Positions 7,987 to 19,189 of a stretch of DNA of 64,000 nt are shown here, piece by piece; position 1 is the first letter of the stretch; each line of letters opens with the position of its first letter. The position numbers and the translations under genes are program-made. Location of the stretch: NCBI GenBank assembly GCA_964630925.1, contig CAZVZK010000045.1:1-64000 (forward strand). Direction: 5' to 3'. Source of the DNA: RGDT01 sp964630925. GTDB lineage: Bacteria > Planctomycetota > Planctomycetia > Gemmatales > Gemmataceae. Under the pieces are notes generated by a model, which was not told the origin of the DNA, searched no databases, and saw only the letters and a program-made list of their open reading frames with translations.

Positions 7987-8159
7987 TGAGCGGATCTGGC
8001 TGCTGGCGAGCGGGGATGCGTCAGCGCCCCGAGGGCACAGCGTCAGCGGCTCTGGTTTTGTTCGTTCAATCATGCGCGCCACGTCAGAGAGGCGCTTACG
8101 CTGTTCACTCGGGGCGCTCACGCATCCCCGTTCGCCAGCAGCCAGACCTGGAGCCGCTC
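7987..8159. repeat. Near-complete 173-bp palindrome between convergent genes
   Basis: The arms pair over almost the full length: GCGGATCTGGCTGCTGGCGA at 7989 with TCGCCAGCAGCCAGACC at 8132, then GATGCGTCAGCGCCCCGAG with CTCGGGGCGCTCACGCATC, then ACAGCGTCAGCGGCTCTG with CAGAGAGGCGCTTACGCTGT. Only about 30 bases around 8055-8085 form the loop. It fills the whole gap between the DUF1015-like gene and pfkB-type gene and includes the latter's stop codon. Confidence 0.88.
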
Positions 8160-9102
8160 AGAACCGCTCGGCCGTTAGCGTGTGCTGCGCCAGGAAGTCG
8201 TCGGCCTCGCGGCGTGTGAAGACGCCCGCCGTCGTGCCGATGGCGCGGACGCAGCTCGCCCCCACGGCACTCCCCAGACGCAGACACCCCTCCGGCGGCA
8301 GGCCGTCCAGCAGGCCGGCCATGTAGCCCGCCGCGAAGGCGTCGCCGCCGCCGGTGCCGTCCACGAACGGCATCGGGTACGTCCCCGACCGTAGACGCAG
8401 CCCCTCCGTCACCAGCACCGACCCGCGCTCGCCCTGCGTGATGATGACCGTCCCCGCGCCCATCGCGCGGAAGCGTTCGGCCTGCTTCACGGGGTCGGCC
8501 TCGCCGGTGATCAGCAGCCCCTCGTGGTCGTTGGGCAGGAAGACGTCGACGTGGGGCAACACCGGGGCGAGGCGGGCGAGATAGTCCGGCGACGGCCCCG
8601 GTGTCACCACGTCCAGAACTGTACGGATGCCTCGCTTGCGGGCGTCGGCGAGGGCCGCGGCGAGGGCCTCCGGGGCCATGCGCGGCAGGATCAGGTAGCC
8701 GCCCAGGTAAAGGATGCCGCCTGGTGCGGATGGAATGTCTGCTGACGAGAAATCCGCGTTGGCGCCGAAGGTGTGGATGAAGCGGCGGTCCTGGCCGGCC
8801 ACGTTGACGATGAGGGTCTGGCTGGTGTCCATCCCCGGACGGGTCTGGAGGGCGGACACGTCCACGCCGCGTTCGCGGAGCATGTCGGCGACGACTCGGC
8901 CGAAGACGTCGGCGCCGACGCAGCCGGCGACGCGGGCGGGGACGCCGAGCTTGACGAGATCGACGGCGACGTTGGCGGCGCAGCCGCCGATGGTGAGGAG
9001 GAGCTGGTCGGCGAGGACCAGCTCGCCGGCGGCGGGGAGGTGCGAGATGGGCGAGCTGACGTGGTCGGCGACAATGATGCCGGCACAAAGGACTCCGCTC
9101 AT
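8158..9102 (-). CDS. PfkB family carbohydrate/nucleoside kinase
   Basis: Cytosolic ribokinase-type sugar kinase of 314 aa. The frame opens at 9129 but ATG 9102 (MSGVLCAGIIVADHV) is the usual N-terminal position and is preceded by GAGGGGGCGG. Seen: LTIGGCAANVAVDLVKLG near residue 45 (substrate-side glycine motif), VGADVFGRV, and the C-terminal signature DGTGGGDAFAAGYMAG near residue 255 containing the catalytic Asp and anion hole. The substrate is unknown; context gives no pathway. Its stop is inside the palindrome at 7987-8159 and its upstream region carries another palindrome. Confidence 0.92.
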   Translation of the reverse strand: MSGVLCAGIIVADHVSSPISHLPAAGELVLADQLLLTIGGCAANVAVDLVKLGVPARVAGCVGADVFGRVVADMLRERGVDVSALQTRPGMDTSQTLIVNVAGQDRRFIHTFGANADFSSADIPSAPGGILYLGGYLILPRMAPEALAAALADARKRGIRTVLDVVTPGPSPDYLARLAPVLPHVDVFLPNDHEGLLITGEADPVKQAERFRAMGAGTVIITQGERGSVLVTEGLRLRSGTYPMPFVDGTGGGDAFAAGYMAGLLDGLPPEGCLRLGSAVGASCVRAIGTTAGVFTRREADDFLAQHTLTAERF

Positions 9103-9126
9103 GGCCGCCCCCTCGTGGAAGAAAAG

Positions 9127-9258
9127 CATCTACCACGGAATACACGAAAACCACGAAACAAAGCAAGAAGGCAGGCAGTGGAGGCCGCGCCTCCCGTCCT
9201 GCCTGCCTGCTTTGCTTCGCCTGTTCTTTTCGAGTCTTCCGGGTCTTCCGTGGTAGAT
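9127..9258. repeat. Long imperfect palindrome upstream of PfkB gene
   Basis: Left arm 9127-9178 (ATCTACCACGGAATACACGA, then AAGCAAGAAGGCAGGCAG) pairs with right arm 9199-9258 (CTGCCTGCCTGCTTTGCTTC to TCTTCCGTGGTAGAT). Short ACGAAA/CTTCC iterations lie in the arms. It sits between two genes read leftward, so it follows the DUF2203 gene and precedes the PfkB gene. Confidence 0.87.
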
Positions 9259-9268
9259 CTGTCTTGGA

Positions 9269-9775
9269 TCAGCGGGGGCGGCGGGCGGGGCGTTCGCGGG
9301 TGATGCGGCGCGGGGGGTTGGCGATCCAGTCGGCGGGCACGGGGCGGCGCTCCATCTCGCCGGCGTAGCTCCAGTACGACAGGTCGTCCTCGCCCGGCAT
9401 CCAGGTGAAGTAGGCCCGGCGCTGGTTCACCATCGTCGGGAAGCCCACCAGGCCCGACACGCCGTCCAGCAGCACCACGCCCAGCGTGTCCAGCTCGCCC
9501 GCGGCGGACCGGAGGTCGGCCTCGGCGCCGGCGGCCTTCTCCGCCAGCTCATAACGCCGGCGTCGCTGCGGCCACGACAGCACGCGGGCGACGGAGTCGA
9601 GGTGGGCCAGCTCGTCGCGGCAGATCGCCAGGTCGTCGGTGTGGGTCACCACGTCCTGGGCGATGCGGCCGACGAGGGGGAGCATGGCCTTGGCGGCCTG
9701 CCAGGTCAGCAGCCGGGCCGGCGCCCCGGCGTGGTCCGGCGTCCCCGAGGCCCGATTCTCGATGAAGCCGCTCAT
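9269..9775 (-). CDS. DUF2203 family protein
   Basis: Protein of 168 aa. ATG 9775 (MSGFIENRAS) chosen over 9805 because a G-rich site lies before it and the extra 10 residues are unlike the family. LLTWQAAKAMLPLVGRIAQD, a Glu/Arg-rich helical middle, ELDTLGVVLLDGVSGLVGFP and AYFTWMPGEDDLSYW follow the order of DUF2203 proteins (two long helices followed by a small beta region). Function unknown. The C-terminus is Arg/Pro-rich. Confidence 0.8.
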   Translation of the reverse strand: MSGFIENRASGTPDHAGAPARLLTWQAAKAMLPLVGRIAQDVVTHTDDLAICRDELAHLDSVARVLSWPQRRRRYELAEKAAGAEADLRSAAGELDTLGVVLLDGVSGLVGFPTMVNQRRAYFTWMPGEDDLSYWSYAGEMERRPVPADWIANPPRRITRERPARRPR

Positions 9776-10023
9776 TCGTACCCCCCGTGATTCTGGCCTT
9801 GACACACCACCGCCACACCATTCTAGGTTCGGTGATCAAGGGGGGGCCGCTGAATCGTTTCGATGGGGCTATGGGGGGGCCGGGCGGGGGGCGCATGCCC
9901 GACGTGAACCTTCCCGCACAGGCCGCACCACGGGCGCGGCGGAGGGGGGTGCCGACAGGGGATTGTCTCATCCTCCATCGCGGGCCTTGCGGCGGCGTGG
10001 GCGCGTGGCGAGAATGGCCCTCC

Positions 10024-10350
10024 ATGGAGAGCCTGCACATCCTCCTGATCGCGCTGGTGGTCGTGGCGGCCTTCGTCTGGTCGATCCGCCCGCCGGCGGA
10101 ATTCGTGGTGCGTGTAAGTGGCGGCAAGGCGTCCGCCGTCCGCGGCAAGGTGACGGCGGGGTTCCTGTCGCTGGTCGAGTCTCTTTGCGAGGAATTCGGC
10201 GTGCGCGAGTGCGAGGTGCGCGGGGTCGCGCGGCGTGGGCGGATCTCACTGTGGCCCTCGCCGAACGTGCCGCCGGGGCTCCGCCAGCGGCTGCTGAATT
10301 GGTGGTCGGTGTCGGGGTGGGCGCCGGCGCCGCGGCGTCGGCGAGGGTGA
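10024..10350 (+). CDS. DUF3634-like small membrane-anchored protein
   Basis: Protein of 108 aa starting at ATG 10024. Residues 4-20 form one hydrophobic helix (LHILLIALVVVAAFVW); the rest is a basic soluble domain. FVVRVSGGKASAVRGKV, FLSLVESLCEEFGV and RRGRISLWPSPNVPPGLRQ follow the pattern I associate with DUF3634. Function unknown. Followed by a strong hairpin at 10402. Confidence 0.65.
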   Translation: MESLHILLIALVVVAAFVWSIRPPAEFVVRVSGGKASAVRGKVTAGFLSLVESLCEEFGVRECEVRGVARRGRISLWPSPNVPPGLRQRLLNWWSVSGWAPAPRRRRG

Positions 10351-10401
10351 AGGGGACGATGAGCGCCCGTGCGGCGTTCCACAAGGCCGGGGAATGTGGA
10401 A

Positions 10402-10424
10402 GGGCCGACGCACCGCGTCGGCCC
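10402..10424. terminator. Hairpin terminator between convergent genes
   Basis: Perfect 10-bp stem GGGCCGACGC/GCGTCGGCCC with a 3-base loop, followed by C-rich rather than T-rich sequence. It serves the DUF3634-like gene and possibly the ATPase gene on the other strand. Confidence 0.75.
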
Positions 10425-10446
10425 CCCCAAGAATGACACCCGGCCG

Positions 10447-12573
10447 TCAGCCCTGGACCGGCAGGCACACCTGCTCCAGCAACTTCTCGCACTTCTCCTG
10501 CACCAGGCCGGCGAGGCTCGGGAGCGGCTGGCCCTCCGGCAGCGACTCCGTCAGGCTGCTGACGATGCGCGGGAATGCGTACAGGGCCGCGAAGGCGTCG
10601 AGGCTGACCGGCTCCAGGCGGGCGTGCCGCCCGCGCCGCTCCGCCTCCTGCCATAGGGTCTTGCTCTTGCCCGACAACGCCATGTCATCCTCCGGGCGCA
10701 GGAGGATGAGGTGGTCGAGGACGGCGGGGTCGGCCTCCAGGGCCGACAGCTTGACGCCCAGATCCTTGGGCTTGGCGGCGGAGCGCCCGAGGAACAGGCC
10801 GACGCCGACCTTCCACGGCTGGCCGCCCTTGCACACCCAGTGCGCGATGGTGAGGACGCCGTAGGTCGGGTGGTCGCCGAAGGCCCACTCGGGGACGACG
10901 TGCTGCATGCGCCACGGCCCGACCTTGATGCCCTGCTCGAAGCCCAGCCGCAGGAACGCGCCGAGGCCGGCCTGCAATTCGCGCGTCGCGCCGGTGAGGG
11001 CGCCGTCCGGCTCCAGCTTGCGGTGGGCCGCCCGCACCTCCTGGTCCCACAGGTCGCCCAGCGACAGGCCCTTCTGGGCGGCCGGCGACTCGACCACGGT
11101 GAACGACTTCACCCCCGCCGGCAGTCGCTCCTCGGCGGGCAGGCGGTTGATCGGGGCGGCGGGCATCGGGGCGGCCTGCTGTGAGCCGGGGGGCGAAGCG
11201 TCCCCCGGGCCCCCTGTCGTGCGGTAGACGGCGAGGTCGAACGCCTGGCGGAACTGTTGCAGCATGTCGCGCAGGGTCGCCTCGGTGGAGGCGACGCGCT
11301 CGATCTGGTCGGGCGGCAGGGGGAACGTCGGCGGCAGGTCGGCGCCGTCGGGGAGCTGGGCCAACGCGGGCCGCAGGCGGGCCTCGACGACGCGGCGGAC
11401 CAGGTCGGCCGGCGGGGCCTCCAGCTTGAGCGATTGCAGCGACCCGTGGCCCGGAAGGTGGATCGGGTTGTTCAACCTGTCCTGGATGTAACCGTCGAGC
11501 GAGGGGACGAAGCGGTTCCACAGGCCGCGTTCGGCGAAGACGAGGAAGGCGATGCCGTCGAGCTGGTGCATGGCGCGGACGATGCCCGCGAAGAACGCCT
11601 CGGCGATGCGGTGGGCGTCGTCGCTGCGGCGCGAGAGGAGCAGATCCTCGAGCTGGTCGAAGGCGAAGACGACGGGCACCTTGAGCGACTGCATCAGGCC
11701 CATGAAGACCTTGAAGAGGGCGAGGACGAGGTCCTGGCGCGAGGGCCGCACCTGGAAGTCCAGCTCGGCGAAGCCGTAGGTGAGGAAGGTGGCGAGGTCG
11801 GCCTCGTCGCCGAGGAGCATGGCGCGGGAGAAGCCGGCCAGGATGTTGCGGCGCATGAGGCCGGCGGTGTTGTGGGCCTCGGTGCGCTCGATGTGCTTCG
11901 TGATGATGTCGAGGGCGCGTTCGGGGGGCAGGCCGGACTCGTCGCAGGTGCGGCGGATGGCGCCGGCCTGGAAGGGCATGGGGACGGGGCGCGACAGGGC
12001 GTCGATGAGGTACTGCACGCGCTCCTGGGCGTGGGCCGACCCGAAGCCGAACATGGCGGCCCAGCGCAGGCCGGCGGGGGGGAAGAGGTCGAGGCGCTGT
12101 GCGGGCGTCATGGCGGAGAGGGCGGAGACCATGAGGCCGCGGACGACCTGCTCGCCGACGTACTCGAGGGGGCGGGTGTTCTTCTGGCGTCCGCCGCCGA
12201 GGAGGGTGTCGATGAGCTGGAAGAGGAGGTACTCAAGGAACTCGGAGTCTTTCTGGTAGACGCCTGGGGTGACGAGGAGCTGCCAGCCGCCTTCGCCGCC
12301 GTGCTTGATGGAGTGGAGGAGGTGGGTCTTGCCGGCGCCCTTGTTGCCGAGGACGGGGACGACCTCGGAGTGGGTGTTGGGGGCGTAGCGGTAGAGGTCC
12401 ACGACGGCGAGGAGCTGGTCGCGCTGGGCGGCGTACAGCTCGGGGACGTGGCAGCGGGCGCAGGAGTCGTCGTCGGGGTTGCGGGCGAAGTAGTTGCGGA
12501 AGGGGTTGCCGGCGCGGCGGAGGACATCCAGGGCCCGCTCCGCGAGAGGACGGTTCAGCGTCGCCGCTGTCAT
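10447..12573 (-). CDS. AAA-type P-loop ATPase with uncharacterised C-terminal domain
   Basis: Protein of 708 aa. ATG 12573 lies 4 bases after the stop of the winged-helix gene, and sequence upstream of it is frame shadow. Residues 36-42 hold DSCARCHVP, a possible metal-binding pair; Walker A GNKGAGKTHLL at 76-86; Walker B VVFAFDQLEDLL near 305. The ATPase core covers roughly 60-440, with a helical lid. A Pro/Ala-rich linker near 480-510 leads to a C-terminal domain (about 530-708) with an alternating hydrophobic core (YGVLTIAHWV, VGVGLFLG, LDHLILLRPEDDM) that looks like a nuclease or transferase fold but shows no motif I can name. Paired with the upstream winged-helix gene. A role in DNA surveillance, defence or replication is possible but unproven. 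Confidence 0.75.
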   Translation of the reverse strand: MTAATLNRPLAERALDVLRRAGNPFRNYFARNPDDDSCARCHVPELYAAQRDQLLAVVDLYRYAPNTHSEVVPVLGNKGAGKTHLLHSIKHGGEGGWQLLVTPGVYQKDSEFLEYLLFQLIDTLLGGGRQKNTRPLEYVGEQVVRGLMVSALSAMTPAQRLDLFPPAGLRWAAMFGFGSAHAQERVQYLIDALSRPVPMPFQAGAIRRTCDESGLPPERALDIITKHIERTEAHNTAGLMRRNILAGFSRAMLLGDEADLATFLTYGFAELDFQVRPSRQDLVLALFKVFMGLMQSLKVPVVFAFDQLEDLLLSRRSDDAHRIAEAFFAGIVRAMHQLDGIAFLVFAERGLWNRFVPSLDGYIQDRLNNPIHLPGHGSLQSLKLEAPPADLVRRVVEARLRPALAQLPDGADLPPTFPLPPDQIERVASTEATLRDMLQQFRQAFDLAVYRTTGGPGDASPPGSQQAAPMPAAPINRLPAEERLPAGVKSFTVVESPAAQKGLSLGDLWDQEVRAAHRKLEPDGALTGATRELQAGLGAFLRLGFEQGIKVGPWRMQHVVPEWAFGDHPTYGVLTIAHWVCKGGQPWKVGVGLFLGRSAAKPKDLGVKLSALEADPAVLDHLILLRPEDDMALSGKSKTLWQEAERRGRHARLEPVSLDAFAALYAFPRIVSSLTESLPEGQPLPSLAGLVQEKCEKLLEQVCLPVQG

Positions 12574-12577
12574 GGGA

Positions 12578-13273
12578 TCACTCCTTCGTGGGACGGATGC
12601 TGGCGTAGAAGGCGACCTGATGGCCGGTGACGAGGGCGTATTCCGGCTCGGGCATCGAGTACAGGGGGCCGGTCCAGGGGTGGAGGTAGACGCGGCCTTG
12701 TTGTTCCAGCTTGCGGAGGGCGTCATGGAAGGCGCCGAGCGTCAGGCCGGGGAGGCGTCCGGAGGCGGCGCGGTACAGATCCGGCAGCGGGCAGTCGCCG
12801 GGGCCGGTGCGCTGGGCGAGGGCGGCGAGGATCGTCTCGCAGGGGTCCAGGGGGGGGAGCGGGGCGAAGCCCTCCCCTCCTCGATGGGGGGCTTCGGCCT
12901 TGCGCTCGGCGCCGATGCGCTCCAGCACGGGGAGGAGGGTGGCGCTGAGGCCCTCGATGCCGGCGAGCATCTTCTTCGCCGTGACGAGGAGGTCGCGGGC
13001 CTGCTCGTGGCGGGCCTCGAGGACGCGGACGAAGTCTTCCAACACCTGGCGCGGGCTCTGGTGGGCGAGGAGGTGGTCGAGGCCGCGGGGCGTGATGGAG
13101 CCGTCGGGGCCGAGGTGTCCGTCGTCCTGGGCCTTCTGCGCGGCGAGCTTGCCGGCGGCGGTGGCGGGGAAGAGGCCGGCCTCTGATTTCGACGCGAAGA
13201 GGGGCGGGCCGGCGGGGTCGGCGGCGGCGCGGGCGAGGGCGGCGAGGACGAGCTGGCTGGCGCGGCCGTTCAC
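12578..13273 (-). CDS. Winged-helix/coiled-coil partner of the AAA ATPase
   Basis: Protein of 231 aa. Start is GTG 13273, 8 bases after GGAGGGG. The N-terminal 70 residues (LFASKSEAGLFPATAAGK, LGPDGSITPRGLDHLL) and the C-terminal 70 residues (LPDLYRAASGRLPGLTL, GAFHDALRKLEQQGRVYLHP) each look like winged helix-turn-helix domains, joined by a helical, probably coiled-coil region rich in Leu, Glu and Ala at about 75-130. I know no named family. The first 57 codons and 75 bp of upstream DNA are duplicated exactly at 14481-14727. It probably forms an operon with, and acts with, the ATPase. Confidence 0.75.
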   Translation of the reverse strand: MNGRASQLVLAALARAAADPAGPPLFASKSEAGLFPATAAGKLAAQKAQDDGHLGPDGSITPRGLDHLLAHQSPRQVLEDFVRVLEARHEQARDLLVTAKKMLAGIEGLSATLLPVLERIGAERKAEAPHRGGEGFAPLPPLDPCETILAALAQRTGPGDCPLPDLYRAASGRLPGLTLGAFHDALRKLEQQGRVYLHPWTGPLYSMPEPEYALVTGHQVAFYASIRPTKE

Positions 13274-13348
13274 GATCCCCTCCGTGGGACGGTGTGGTCA
13301 GTGGGAGCGCCCCAGAGTAGCCGGGGGGCGCCGCGGGATGCAAGAGCA
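13102..13348. repeat. Copy 1 of exact 247-bp repeat
   Basis: Identical to 14481-14727. This copy holds the 5' end (57 codons), GTG start, ribosome binding site and upstream region of the intact winged-helix gene. Confidence 0.95.
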
Positions 13349-13402
13349 AGGTGGCCGTGGCCCCTCAAGCGAGGAGCGGTCTGCCATAGTTCCGCCTCTT
13401 CC

Positions 13403-13544
13403 GGGTGCATTCCCATAGCTGCGCGCCGGAGCGAGGAGAAACGAGGGGGCCACGGGTGCGCGGCCTCGGTTTCGCCTGCGGTTCGCGGCATATCCACCGG
13501 ATTCCCTCGTGTTCAGGGGGGCGCGCAGCTACGGGAATGCACCC
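13403..13544. repeat. Long palindrome with 25-bp end arms
   Basis: GGGTGCATTCCCATAGCTGC at 13403, extended by GCGCC, pairs with GGCGCGCAGCTACGGGAATG at 13520, extended by CACCC, with one or two mismatches. GCCTCTTCC occurs directly before the left arm and directly after the right arm, as a short direct repeat that could be a target-site duplication. The interior of about 90 bp is not strongly paired. Confidence 0.82.
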
Positions 13545-13700
13545 GCCTCTTCCCCTTGACCTTCGGGCGCGCCTTGGCGATACTAACATTGCACTCACGC
13601 GCAGGTGTCGGGGCCACTCGGCCATCCGACTAAGAACTGTGAATCGACCTGCGGCGGACAGGGTTCGGGTAACGCCGGGCTTTGTGCGAGATGGATTCGA

Positions 13701-13722
13701 AGGGGCGGGGGAGTCCATCTCC
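13701..13722 (-). terminator. Terminator of DUF3800 gene
   Basis: GGGGCGGGGGA and TCCCCCGCCCC form an 11-bp stem just past the leftward stop of the DUF3800 gene. Confidence 0.75.
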
Positions 13723-13739
13723 CCCGCCCCTTCCCGTTG

Positions 13740-14399
13740 TCATGGGATGCGCAGGACGCCAACACAACGTCGGCCGATGAGGCGGAGCCACCGTCCGTCG
13801 CCTTCCATATCCGCCGCCGTCGCGCCACAGGCGAGGTCGGCCAGTTGCAGCAGATCGTCCGGCCCCGATCCCCGGAACTTGACCTTGTCGATCATGGGTG
13901 AGCCGGGCCGCGTGCCTGAATCCAGCCCGCCGAAGGCCCGCTTGACGGCGGCGAGGAATTGCCGATCTTCGTTGTCGTCCACCACGACCAGCTCATTCAA
14001 GGGACGGGCGCGGCCGGCAGTAACCCGGCGGGCTTCCTCGGCCCGGTAGGTCGGGCGGAGGAGGGCCGCCAGGGACACGGTGCACGCCCAGTAAATTCCG
14101 CTTCGCTCGGCATCCCGCCACCCCTCCGCCTGCTTGTCCAGGCAGGCGACAGCGAACCGGAATTCATGACGCAGGGCTTCGTGGATGAAGGCCTCACGGC
14201 GTTCCAGTTGGGCATGGCTGCGGGCGAACTTGAACTCGTATCCGGCGGGGAGCCCGATCCGTTGCCGCAGGCCGCGGATTGCCTCCCGGAACGTGGCCGC
14301 CGAGTCTTGCGTCGGCACCCACACCGCCGCGAGGCAGTAACGGGAGGACGACCCGGCCGCGTGGCCGATGTCGCCGGATTCATCAATGAAGGTGGGCAT
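13740..14399 (-). CDS. DUF3800 domain protein
   Basis: Protein of 219 aa beginning at ATG 14399 with MPTFIDESGDIGH, the hallmark FIDESG motif of DUF3800, a family with a predicted RNase H-like fold found widely near phage and mobile DNA. A middle region with VWVPTQDSAATFREAIRGL and a later acidic stretch LVVVDDNEDRQFL could supply further metal ligands after the first Asp and Glu. The C-terminus LLQLADLACGATAADMEG is also typical of the family. It is the only gene between the two 247-bp repeats and points to acquired DNA. The upstream frame to 14453 enters the repeat-bearing region and is unlikely to be used. Confidence 0.88.
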   Translation of the reverse strand: MPTFIDESGDIGHAAGSSSRYCLAAVWVPTQDSAATFREAIRGLRQRIGLPAGYEFKFARSHAQLERREAFIHEALRHEFRFAVACLDKQAEGWRDAERSGIYWACTVSLAALLRPTYRAEEARRVTAGRARPLNELVVVDDNEDRQFLAAVKRAFGGLDSGTRPGSPMIDKVKFRGSGPDDLLQLADLACGATAADMEGDGRWLRLIGRRCVGVLRIP

Positions 14400-14480
14400 C
14401 ACCGGAATCGTACACGGAGGAGCCGCCGTGTGCGAGCCGGCCAGGTGGCACATCCCTCGCGGAAGAAGCTTGACGGTGGG

Positions 14481-14652
14481 CGTCGGGGCCGAGGTGTCCG
14501 TCGTCCTGGGCCTTCTGCGCGGCGAGCTTGCCGGCGGCGGTGGCGGGGAAGAGGCCGGCCTCTGATTTCGACGCGAAGAGGGGCGGGCCGGCGGGGTCGG
14601 CGGCGGCGCGGGCGAGGGCGGCGAGGACGAGCTGGCTGGCGCGGCCGTTCAC
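14481..14652 (-). pseudogene. Truncated duplicate of the winged-helix gene start
   Basis: The same GTG start and ribosome binding site as at 13273, with 57 identical codons, after which the frame runs into unrelated sequence and stops at 14383. If translated it would give an 89-aa protein made of the first winged-helix half plus a random tail. It is most simply a by-product of the duplication that encloses the DUF3800 gene. Confidence 0.85.
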
Positions 14653-14727
14653 GATCCCCTCCGTGGGACGGTGTGGTCAGTGGGAGCGCCCCAGAGTAGC
14701 CGGGGGGCGCCGCGGGATGCAAGAGCA
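14481..14727. repeat. Copy 2 of exact 247-bp repeat
   Basis: Identical to 13102-13348. It carries a promoterless-ended 5' fragment of the winged-helix gene and ends 86 bp before the FHA kinase start. The stretch 14400-14812 holds no other gene. Confidence 0.95.
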
Positions 14728-14812
14728 GGTCGGAGGTCGGAGCGGGCGGAGATGCAAGGCGTGCCGGAACGAGGTATGATGGAGGTGGGAGCCGCCCCCC
14801 ACGGATCGAGCC

Positions 14813-16021
14813 ATGCCCACCACACTGTCCGTCATCGCCGGCCCGCAGGCCGGCCGGTGCTTCACGTTCGAGCGTCACGACACCTTCCTGATCGGGAGGT
14901 CGCCGGAGGCGCATTTCTCGCTGCCGGACGACGATTACTTCTCGCGGATGCACTGCCTGATCGAGGTGAACACGCCGCGGTGCCACCTGACCGACCTGGA
15001 CAGCCGCAACGGGACGTACGTCAACGGGGAGCGTGTGCAGGCGGCGGAGCTGAAGGACGGGGACGAGATCCGGGGCGGGAAGACGATCTTCAAGGTGAGC
15101 ATCACCGGCGCGGCGAATCGGGTGACGCTGGACCTGCCGGGGGCGGGTGACACGGCGCTGCTGACCACGGTGGCGCCCACGGGCGGCGTCCCCCTGTGGC
15201 CGGAGATCCCCGGCCTGCAACTGACGAGCCTGATCGGCCGCGGGGGTATGGGGGAGGTGTATCGCGCGGTCCGCGATGGGGGCGGGGCGGAGGTGGCGGT
15301 CAAGGCGGTGCAGACGGCCGACGTGGTGGAGACGCCGGCCCTGGGGCGTTTCCTGCGCGAGGCCTCGATCATGGAGAAGCTGCGGCACCCGAACATCGTG
15401 GCGGCGTACGGGTCCGGGGCGGCGGGCCCGCTGATCTACTTCGTGATGGAGTACGTGCCGGGGGTGGACGCGGGGCGGCTCCTGGAGCGTGAGGGGCCGC
15501 TGCCGGCCTCGCGGGCGGTGCGGCTGACGCTGCAGACGCTGCTGGCGCTGGACCACGCGCACCGGGAGGGGGTGATCCACCGGGACGTGAAGCCGGCGAA
15601 CCTGCTGGTGTATCAGGCGGGGGGGCGGGAGAGGGTGAAGCTGGCGGACTTCGGGCTGGCGCGGGCGTACCAGGATTCGGCCATCGGCGGGCTGACGCTG
15701 GTGGGGGCGCGGGGCGGCACGCCGTCGTTCATGCCGCCGGAGCAGATCACGGACTTCCGCGGCGCCAGGCCGGCGGCGGACCAGTACGCGGCGGCGGCGA
15801 CCCTGTATCACCTGCTGACGGGGCGTCTGCCACACGAGGCGCCGACGATCCCGGAGGTGTTCCGCAAGGTGTTGACGGAGGAGGCGGCGCCGCTGGGGCG
15901 GTGGAGGCCGGACGTGCCGCCGGGGCTGGCCTCGGTGGTTCAGCGCGCCATGGCGCGGAGGCCCGAGGAGCGGTTCCCGGAAGTGAAGGCGCTGGCGCAG
16001 GCCCTCGTCGCGTTCGGTTGA
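14813..16021 (+). CDS. FHA domain-serine/threonine protein kinase
   Basis: Cytosolic signalling protein of 402 aa. Residues about 8-95 form an FHA phosphothreonine-binding domain (FLIGRSPEAHFSLP, SRMHCLIE, SRNGTYVNGERV). Residues about 135-400 form a Hanks-type kinase: glycine loop IGRGGMGEVYRA, Lys in EVAVKAV, catalytic loop VIHRDVKPANLLV, DFGLAR magnesium motif, and MPPEQ in place of APE. All catalytic residues are present. No transmembrane segment or PASTA domain, so it is likely a soluble kinase that recognises phosphorylated partners. The start ATG 14813 has only a weak ribosome binding site. Just upstream is the second copy of the 247-bp repeat. Confidence 0.95.
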   Translation: MPTTLSVIAGPQAGRCFTFERHDTFLIGRSPEAHFSLPDDDYFSRMHCLIEVNTPRCHLTDLDSRNGTYVNGERVQAAELKDGDEIRGGKTIFKVSITGAANRVTLDLPGAGDTALLTTVAPTGGVPLWPEIPGLQLTSLIGRGGMGEVYRAVRDGGGAEVAVKAVQTADVVETPALGRFLREASIMEKLRHPNIVAAYGSGAAGPLIYFVMEYVPGVDAGRLLEREGPLPASRAVRLTLQTLLALDHAHREGVIHRDVKPANLLVYQAGGRERVKLADFGLARAYQDSAIGGLTLVGARGGTPSFMPPEQITDFRGARPAADQYAAAATLYHLLTGRLPHEAPTIPEVFRKVLTEEAAPLGRWRPDVPPGLASVVQRAMARRPEERFPEVKALAQALVAFG

Positions 16022-16198
16022 CGAGGCGCGTGTGGGGGCGGCGGAGAAGCTGGCCGGGGTGGCCGGGCCGTTCGTGCGCGTCCACCTCAAGGGGGATCAG
16101 GCCGGGGTGGCCGACCCCTACCCCGGCCCGCCCGCGCGCCGTAGCCTAACCCCGCACGCGCCACGAGAGGGCGCGCAACCCCATCAGGGCAGGACGAG

Positions 16199-19166
<2,968 letters not shown>

Positions 19167-19189
19167 CGCGAGCGGGGTAAAGTCATGGT

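Larger units (their letters stand above)
13349..13739. other. Non-coding stretch with palindrome and terminator
   Basis: About 390 bases without a convincing gene. It contains the palindrome 13403-13544 and the hairpin 13701-13722; the remaining part 13560-13700 shows a tRNA-arm-like word (GGGTTCGGGTAAC) but no foldable tRNA. It is the left portion of the segment enclosed by the 247-bp repeats. Confidence 0.7.

Noticed and set aside
13600..13700. tRNA or tmRNA end with GGTTCG-like word as insertion site of the DUF3800 segment
   Set aside because: No acceptor or anticodon stem can be formed around CCGACTAAGAACTG and GGGTTCGGGTAAC, and the 247-bp repeats explain the segment boundaries better.
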